Positions 4,167 through 8,680 of a stretch of 8,680 bases of DNA are shown piece by piece (position 1 is the first letter of the stretch; every line of letters begins with the position of its first letter). Below the pieces are notes generated by a model. The model saw only the letters and a program-made list of their open reading frames with translations. It did not search any database and was not told the origin of the DNA. Origin of the DNA: Candidatus Falkowbacteria bacterium CG02_land_8_20_14_3_00_36_14 (GTDB lineage Bacteria; Patescibacteriota; Patescibacteriia; Patescibacteriales; UM-FILTER-36-11). Location: the NCBI GenBank assembly GCA_002781265.1, contig PETS01000100.1:1-8680 (forward strand), written 5' to 3'. A program made the position numbers and the translations under genes.

Positions 4167-4210
4167 AATAAATAATTCCGGAAATAAATTTCGGAATTAT
4201 TTTTATTATT
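4167..4210 (+). terminator. intrinsic terminator of the tRNA cluster, possibly bidirectional
   Basis: AATAATTCCG (4171-4180) pairs with CGGAATTATT (4192-4201). Inward pairing of GAAA with TTTC-side bases extends the stem to about 13 bp with one G-U. On the plus strand TTTTTATTATT follows immediately, as expected for an intrinsic terminator. On the minus strand the tail reads TATTTATTTAG, a weaker U-rich run, so it may also end transcripts from the convergent parvulin-like gene, whose stop is at 4223. Confidence 0.7.
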
Positions 4211-4222
4211 CAAAAATAATAC

Positions 4223-5395
4223 TTAATCAACCAAACTCCACACTTTGATGCTGCTTAATTTTTCCGCTAAATAATCATCTAAAGTTTTAGCTTTGATAAA
4301 GATTGATTGTAATTTATATGAATAAGCGTTTTCATTTAACAAATTAATAATATACAGGCCTTGCCCGAAAGGAATAACTTCGCTGATTCCGCCGAGCTTT
4401 AAAATTTCTACTTGCCGGCCGAATATCTTCATCGCTTCATCTTTATTGATATAATCTTTGCTAATAAACTCATCGCCGTATTTTTCGCCGATTTCCTTAA
4501 AATCCTGGCCGGAAGAGATTAATTGGTTGATTTTATCTATTCTTGATATAGCCACCTTATTAATTTTCTTATCTAAAATAATATTTTTATTCAGTTCTTC
4601 CTTAAAGACGCCATATAATCCTTTATTTTCTCCAATCCTTATATTATATTGGCCGGCTAAATCTTTTAATATCAATTCTCTAATTAATGATAATTTAAAA
4701 TTATTTAAATCCCCTTCATTCTGAATGCTTTTTTTTACTTTATTAAAACTATCATGATAATTGTAATAATCTATAAATCCTATTTTTGATATTAAGGCCG
4801 GCACGGGAATATAGGCGGCTACTTTCCTAAAATATTTATTGTCAATATTAAAATTCAAAAGGCTCATGGCGAATAAGAAGTATATTACCGCGAATATTAT
4901 AATTAAAATAATTAAAGTATAAAAAAACTTTTTCAAATATTTTTTATAATCTATATTTCTGGAGGACTTTTTATGCTTCAAGCCGTCTTCTTTCTGCTCT
5001 CTGCCGGAAGGCTTTTTAACTACTGACAATTTTTTCGCAACTTTTTTTTTCGGCTGTTTCTTAACTGCTGGTTTTAATTTATTATTAATTATATTTGTTT
5101 TATTTGCTTCATTTTTTATTAATTCTTTATCTTCCGGCTGCGCGATTAAATTTTTTTGCTCTTTAATGCTATTATTTATATTTAACTTTTCACTCTGCTC
5201 CATCTGGGAAAGGCCGTCTATCTTTTTCGCGGCGGTAATATTTTTTTCTATCGCCCTTTTTCCCGATGTTAAATAAGATAAAACATTTTTTTTCTTTGTT
5301 TCATGATTATTAATATAATCTAATACAATTTTTCTGGATTTATCTATTTCATCCTTATTTAATTTTTTGATACCATCAAGATTCTTATTGTCCAT
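4223..5395 (-). CDS. membrane-anchored SurA/PpiC (parvulin)-like foldase
   Basis: A 390-aa protein with three parts. Residues 1-155 are charged, Lys-rich, low-complexity and probably disordered in the cytoplasm (Lys-rich run at 108-128). Residues 157-178 form one transmembrane helix. The rest is outside: residues 190-285 resemble the SurA-type N-terminal segment seen in parvulin-like proteins (helical, with IPVPALISKIGFIDY at 196-210). Residues 288-365 resemble a parvulin core, with the pattern GQDFKEIGEKYGDEF (296-310), LKLGGISEVIPFGQGLYII (332-350). The usual GG-[DE]-LG segment of active parvulins is missing, so the isomerase fold is recognisable but activity is doubtful; it may act as a chaperone only. 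The gene lies 39 nt downstream of ftsB and convergent to the tRNA cluster. ATG at 5393-5395, no Shine-Dalgarno sequence. The family assignment is from pattern recognition. Confidence 0.6.
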   Translation of the reverse strand: MDNKNLDGIKKLNKDEIDKSRKIVLDYINNHETKKKNVLSYLTSGKRAIEKNITAAKKIDGLSQMEQSEKLNINNSIKEQKNLIAQPEDKELIKNEANKTNIINNKLKPAVKKQPKKKVAKKLSVVKKPSGREQKEDGLKHKKSSRNIDYKKYLKKFFYTLIILIIIFAVIYFLFAMSLLNFNIDNKYFRKVAAYIPVPALISKIGFIDYYNYHDSFNKVKKSIQNEGDLNNFKLSLIRELILKDLAGQYNIRIGENKGLYGVFKEELNKNIILDKKINKVAISRIDKINQLISSGQDFKEIGEKYGDEFISKDYINKDEAMKIFGRQVEILKLGGISEVIPFGQGLYIINLLNENAYSYKLQSIFIKAKTLDDYLAEKLSSIKVWSLVD

Positions 5396-5396
5396 A

Positions 5397-5436
5397 TTAA
5401 TATAAAATTGCCGTTAATATAAAATTGCGGCAATTT
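5397..5436. repeat. 17-bp-period direct repeat and hairpin between ftsB and the parvulin-like gene
   Basis: TTAATATAAAATTGC occurs at 5397-5411 and again at 5414-5428. Overlapping this, AAATTGCCG (5405-5413) pairs perfectly with CGGCAATTT (5428-5436), a 9-bp stem with a 14-nt loop that covers part of the ftsB stop codon. On the minus strand the hairpin ends about 9 nt before the next ATG, so it could weaken termination or hinder ribosome access. The repeat may simply be a small duplication. Confidence 0.6.
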
Positions 5437-5878
5437 AATTATTATTAAAAAAATACATCCGCCACCGCTCGGGGTTTGTTATTTTCTTTGGCAATGTATT
5501 ATTATTTAGTCCGGGAATATTATAAATTGTTTTTCCGGAATTATCCGCCTGGACTGGCCCGCTTCCATTATTTAAGCCAATATTATCTGATTCGTTATTA
5601 TCTTTAATCACCGCCACTTCCTCCCCTTCTTTTTTTAAGCCAAAATTAAGCCTGGCTTGCTCTTCCACGAATTGATCTGACTGCAGATAATCCAATAATT
5701 TGCTTAATTCTGTATTTTTTTCCTCAATGGCCTTAATCTCATACTTAAGTTCTTTTACTTCCTTATTAATTTGATAACGCTGCCTGTTATTTTTAATTAT
5801 CGGAAAACTTATTAAAACAATAGCCGCTAGAGCAAAAAACGCAAAGGTGATCCGATTGAATATAATTTTTTTAAGCAT
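5435..5878 (-). CDS. septum formation initiator, FtsB/DivIC family
   Basis: A 147-aa single-pass membrane protein of the divisome, expected to pair through its coiled coil with an FtsL-like partner and help activate septal peptidoglycan synthesis. It has a short cytoplasmic start, a transmembrane helix at about residues 10-28, a charged coiled coil at 31-66, and then the family hallmark FVEEQARLNFGLKKEGEEVAV (70-90), matching the 'ExxAR..fgl.kpGE' pattern of FtsB/DivIC. A flexible Asn/Gly-rich linker follows (92-128), then the tail NPERWRMYFF (135-144), which E. coli FtsB lacks and which I associate with CPR homologues. Length is slightly above FtsB (about 100 aa) because of this extension. 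The ATG at 5876-5878 has an AGGA 8 nt upstream, one of the few plausible Shine-Dalgarno sequences here. It lies 65 nt after the ATPase gene. Confidence 0.85.
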   Translation of the reverse strand: MLKKIIFNRITFAFFALAAIVLISFPIIKNNRQRYQINKEVKELKYEIKAIEEKNTELSKLLDYLQSDQFVEEQARLNFGLKKEGEEVAVIKDNNESDNIGLNNGSGPVQADNSGKTIYNIPGLNNNTLPKKITNPERWRMYFFNNN

Positions 5879-5943
5879 TTGTTTATTCCTATTTATATAA
5901 TAACATAATAATGCCTTTATTTGAATATCTAGAAGTTATTTTA

Positions 5944-8680
5944 TTATATTAATGAAGCCGGCTGGATGTCTTTTATGGGCCGATGGGCAAAGAAATATTT
6001 TACGGCTTCAATCATTATGATATTAATAATTCCTGCCGACAATATTATCATCCAGCTGTAAAATCCCAAGGAAGCGGTTGATAGTATATTCTGCAACAAA
6101 GGCAGATAAATAGCGGCTATTAATAATAAAAAACTAGTAAAAACAGATATAAGCAAATAAGCATTGGAAAAGGGATTTATTTTCCATATCGGCTTTTCTA
6201 GACTGCGCAAACTGAATATATACATTAGTGATTTTATGCCTATAATGGCAAAGATAAGGGTTCTGATGTAATTTATATCATAAGATAATTTAATTAATAC
6301 ATAAAAAATTACTAAAACAAATAAATCGCGCATGATACTGACGGAAAAAATAATTGTTTTCATTTCCGTATTTAATATCGGCTCATGCTTCTTCATCGGC
6401 TTTTTTCTCATAATATTATCATCACCTTTTTCAAAAGCTAATGAAAAATTTGGCAAGCCGTCATTAATAATATTAATCCATAAAATCTGCACCGGTATCA
6501 AGGCCAGAGGGGCTCCCATTAAAATTGAGCCGATTATTATAATAACTTCGGAGAAACTGTCGGATATTAAATAGGTAATTACTTTGCGGATATTATTAAA
6601 TATTATTCTGCCTTCATAAATGGCTGATACGATAGTTTTAAAATTATTGTCCAATAAAACAATGTCTGATGCTTCTTTGGCAATATCCGTGCCCGCGCCT
6701 AAAGATATGCCTATATCGGCCTGTTTTAAAGCCGGCGAATCATTAATCCCGTCTCCAGTCATAGCTACCACCTCTCCCCGCGCCTGCAAAGCCCGGACAA
6801 TGCGAAGCTTATGGTGGGGGCTGACTCGGGCATAAATTTCTATCTTTTTAACTTTTTGCTCCAATTCTTTATCGTCAATCTTATCTAAATACTCGCCGGT
6901 TATTATATTTTCTGATTTTACTTTAATGCCCGCCTCTTCCGCAATGGCTTTAGCTGTTAATTGATGATCGCCGGTAATTATAATCAATTTTATGCCTGCT
7001 TCTTGGCAAATTTTTATAGTTTCTTTGGCTTCGGGCCGCAAAGGGTCTTTTAAAGCGATAAAACCGATAAAGGTTAAATTATTATCTATTTTATTCCAAT
7101 CATCGCCTCGCAATTGATAAGCTTCGTTTTCATCTTTAAACCCAAGCTCATTTAAATTTTTGAATTCCCGCGTGGCTACGGCAATAACCCGCAAGCCTTT
7201 ATTGGTTAAATTTTTATAACTATCATTAAGCTTGTCCCGATCTTCTTCGGCAATATTTATAATCCTACCCTGATGGAAAAATTTTATTGATTTGCCCAAT
7301 ATTATTTCCGGAGCGCCTTTTTCATATAAAATATATTTATATAAATTATTTTTTTCTTTAAGATCGGAAATATTTTTATGTAAACTGATCATATATTTTA
7401 ACTCGCTGGTGAAAGGAAGCTCATTGATTTTCGGCTCAATTTGCAGAAGCTTTTCCTTATTCAATCCTGATTGGATAGCGGCGGAAAGCAAAGCCGCTTC
7501 CGTGGGCTCGCCAATAATCCGCCAGTTGCCTAATTCATCGTTTGGATTTTCAATTGACGCTTCGTTCACCATCATGGCGGTTTGCAGGGCCAAGCTAACC
7601 GCTTTGGCTTCAACCATTTCCTGCCTTGATCCCGGGGTTTTAATTTCAAATTCCTTTTCACCGATAATTATATGAGCGACATGCATTTCACCGATGGTTA
7701 AAGTGCCGGTTTTATCGGTGCAAATTACCGTGGTTGAGCCGAGAGTTTCCGCCGCCACTAATTTTCTAGTTAGGGCTTTCTTTTTTAATATTCTTTTCAT
7801 TCCCATTACTAATATAAAGGTAATGGCGACTATCAGCCCTTCCGGTATTGAGGAAACTGCTAAAGAAATCCCGATTTTAATCATTTCCAAAATACTTCTT
7901 TTTTGGAATATGCCTATTACCGCCACAAAAATTGAGATTAAAGAAAAAATTATAGCCAATAAATTAGAAAATCTCCCCAATCTCAACTGCAAGGGAGTTT
8001 TTTCCTCTTTAGCGCTTTTTACCATTTCCGCGATCTTCCCGATTTCAGTTTCTTGCCCAATGGCGGTAACTACGGCTTTGCCTAAGCCCTTGACGGCGAT
8101 AGTGCCGGCAAAAACCATATTTTTCCGGTCCGCGATGCTCGCTCCCTTTTTGACAATATTTATATTCTTTTCCGATGGAATAGATTCTCCGGTTAAGGAA
8201 GCTTCATTTACTGATAAATTTTCTTCTTCCCAAAGGCGGGCGTCCGCCGGTATTCTGTTGCCGCTTTTGATAATTATAATATCGCCGATGGTTATCTGCC
8301 GGCTGTCAATGGCAATTTTTTTTCCATCCCGCCATACTATTGATTTTAATTCCACCAATCGCTTCAACCGGGCTAAAGCGTCATTGGCTTTGCTCTCTTG
8401 GAAATAGCCGATTATAGTGTTAATCGCCACGGCGCCCAAAATTACAATCATATCAGTGTATTCGCGCAGCCATAAGGAAATAAAACCGAATATTAATAAA
8501 ATATATATTAACGGGCTTTTAAACTGGCTGATAAAAATGCTGAATTTTCCTAACGGCTTTTCCTTAGGCAATTCATTGTACCCATATTTTTTAATCCGTT
8601 TTTGCGCTTCATCTTCGGTCAAACCATTTACTGAAGATTTAAGCTCTTTCAAGCATGTTTCCGCTTTCAAGCTATGAAAA
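5944..8680 (-). CDS. P2-type (Ca2+-like) cation-transporting P-type ATPase, N-terminus beyond the window
   Basis: A membrane pump that moves a cation, most likely Ca2+, using an aspartyl-phosphate intermediate. Numbered from the in-frame TTG at 8670 (908 codons to the stop), it shows the actuator motif TGES (160-163), PEGL in M4 (276-279), the phosphorylation site DKTGTLT (Asp319), nucleotide-binding KGAPE (451-455), TGD (566-568) and the hinge TGDGINDSPALKQADIG (638-654). About ten transmembrane segments follow the P2 layout, the last four after residue 770. Of the SERCA Ca2+ ligands, equivalents of Glu309 (E277), Glu771 (E708), Asn796 (N733) and Asp800 (D737) are present, but Asn768 aligns with Ser705. 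The frame continues upstream of the TTG as ...FHSLKAE, matching the usual 'H-x-L' start of this family, so the real start is probably outside. No other gene here concerns ion transport. Confidence 0.92.
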   Translation of the reverse strand, partial: FHSLKAETCLKELKSSVNGLTEDEAQKRIKKYGYNELPKEKPLGKFSIFISQFKSPLIYILLIFGFISLWLREYTDMIVILGAVAINTIIGYFQESKANDALARLKRLVELKSIVWRDGKKIAIDSRQITIGDIIIIKSGNRIPADARLWEEENLSVNEASLTGESIPSEKNINIVKKGASIADRKNMVFAGTIAVKGLGKAVVTAIGQETEIGKIAEMVKSAKEEKTPLQLRLGRFSNLLAIIFSLISIFVAVIGIFQKRSILEMIKIGISLAVSSIPEGLIVAITFILVMGMKRILKKKALTRKLVAAETLGSTTVICTDKTGTLTIGEMHVAHIIIGEKEFEIKTPGSRQEMVEAKAVSLALQTAMMVNEASIENPNDELGNWRIIGEPTEAALLSAAIQSGLNKEKLLQIEPKINELPFTSELKYMISLHKNISDLKEKNNLYKYILYEKGAPEIILGKSIKFFHQGRIINIAEEDRDKLNDSYKNLTNKGLRVIAVATREFKNLNELGFKDENEAYQLRGDDWNKIDNNLTFIGFIALKDPLRPEAKETIKICQEAGIKLIIITGDHQLTAKAIAEEAGIKVKSENIITGEYLDKIDDKELEQKVKKIEIYARVSPHHKLRIVRALQARGEVVAMTGDGINDSPALKQADIGISLGAGTDIAKEASDIVLLDNNFKTIVSAIYEGRIIFNNIRKVITYLISDSFSEVIIIIGSILMGAPLALIPVQILWINIINDGLPNFSLAFEKGDDNIMRKKPMKKHEPILNTEMKTIIFSVSIMRDLFVLVIFYVLIKLSYDINYIRTLIFAIIGIKSLMYIFSLRSLEKPIWKINPFSNAYLLISVFTSFLLLIAAIYLPLLQNILSTASLGFYSWMIILSAGIINIIMIEAVKYFFAHRPIKDIQPASLI

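Noticed and set aside
3960..4213. Two minus-strand open frames over the tRNA cluster, one containing MVGFEPTTSALRK and the other WWDSNPLPLLYE
   Set aside because: These peptides are antisense translations of tRNA-Thr genes, a well-known source of spurious protein predictions. The PAGRQG-type stretch is the translated palindrome at 4125-4148.
3687..4222. Integration site of a prophage or genomic island in a tRNA gene
   Set aside because: No integrase, phage gene or direct att-type repeat of a tRNA 3' end with cargo is present. The inserts are only 110 and 224 bp and contain tRNAs.
7694..8407. A 237-codon plus-strand open frame
   Set aside because: It lies entirely antisense to the P-type ATPase, whose motifs are complete on the minus strand. 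The frame is a by-product of AT-rich coding on the other strand.
8668..8670. TTG as the true start codon of the P-type ATPase
   Set aside because: The frame stays open upstream to the edge and reads FHSL, which fits the conserved N-terminus of the family. The start is more likely outside the window.

Overview
The window looks like a piece of a small AT-rich bacterial genome of the Candidate Phyla Radiation / Patescibacteria, probably Parcubacteria-like. This is an inference from several signs: strong A/T bias, lysine/asparagine/isoleucine-rich proteins, almost no Shine-Dalgarno sequences, an FtsB-like protein ending in the aromatic tail NPERWRMYFF, a lysine-rich membrane-anchored parvulin-like protein, and short GC-rich palindromes scattered through otherwise AT-rich intergenic DNA. 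No marker gene in the window fixes the taxonomy.

Layout. All six well-supported protein genes lie on the minus strand, so transcription runs from high to low coordinates. From the right edge: a P2-type cation ATPase whose N-terminus runs off the window (5944-8680), an FtsB/DivIC-type septum protein (5435-5878), and a membrane-anchored SurA/PpiC-like protein (4223-5395). Next comes a gene-free stretch (3688-4222) holding a plus-strand tRNA cluster with its own near-consensus promoter and terminator. Then follows a compact cluster: a secreted protein combining an RlpA-like barrel with a D-Ala-D-Ala carboxypeptidase domain (2077-3687), ftsE (1387-2067) and ftsX (457-1371), separated by 9 and 15 nt. 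The left end (91-456) has no convincing gene and carries at least four imperfect palindromes. A possible truncated minus-strand ORF touches the left edge.

How the genes fit together. Apart from the ATPase, the proteins point to envelope and division work. FtsE/FtsX is the ABC-type complex that controls septal peptidoglycan hydrolysis, the RlpA/carboxypeptidase fusion binds and trims peptidoglycan, FtsB is part of the divisome, and the parvulin-like protein probably assists folding outside the membrane. dac-ftsE-ftsX is very likely one operon, read from a promoter that overlaps the divergent tRNA promoter.

The most unusual part is the tRNA cluster. After an intact tRNA-Gly(CCC), an intact tRNA-Thr(CGU) sits inside a second tRNA-Thr(CGU), which sits inside a third, more decayed tRNA. 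Both host tRNAs are broken at the same place (between D-arm positions 23 and 24), and each break is lined by GC-rich, imperfectly complementary arms. The outer remnant has two further palindromes, one in its anticodon loop and one in its T-loop. This may be serial insertion of palindromic elements into tRNA loops, or recombination/misassembly among near-identical tRNAs; the sequence alone does not decide.
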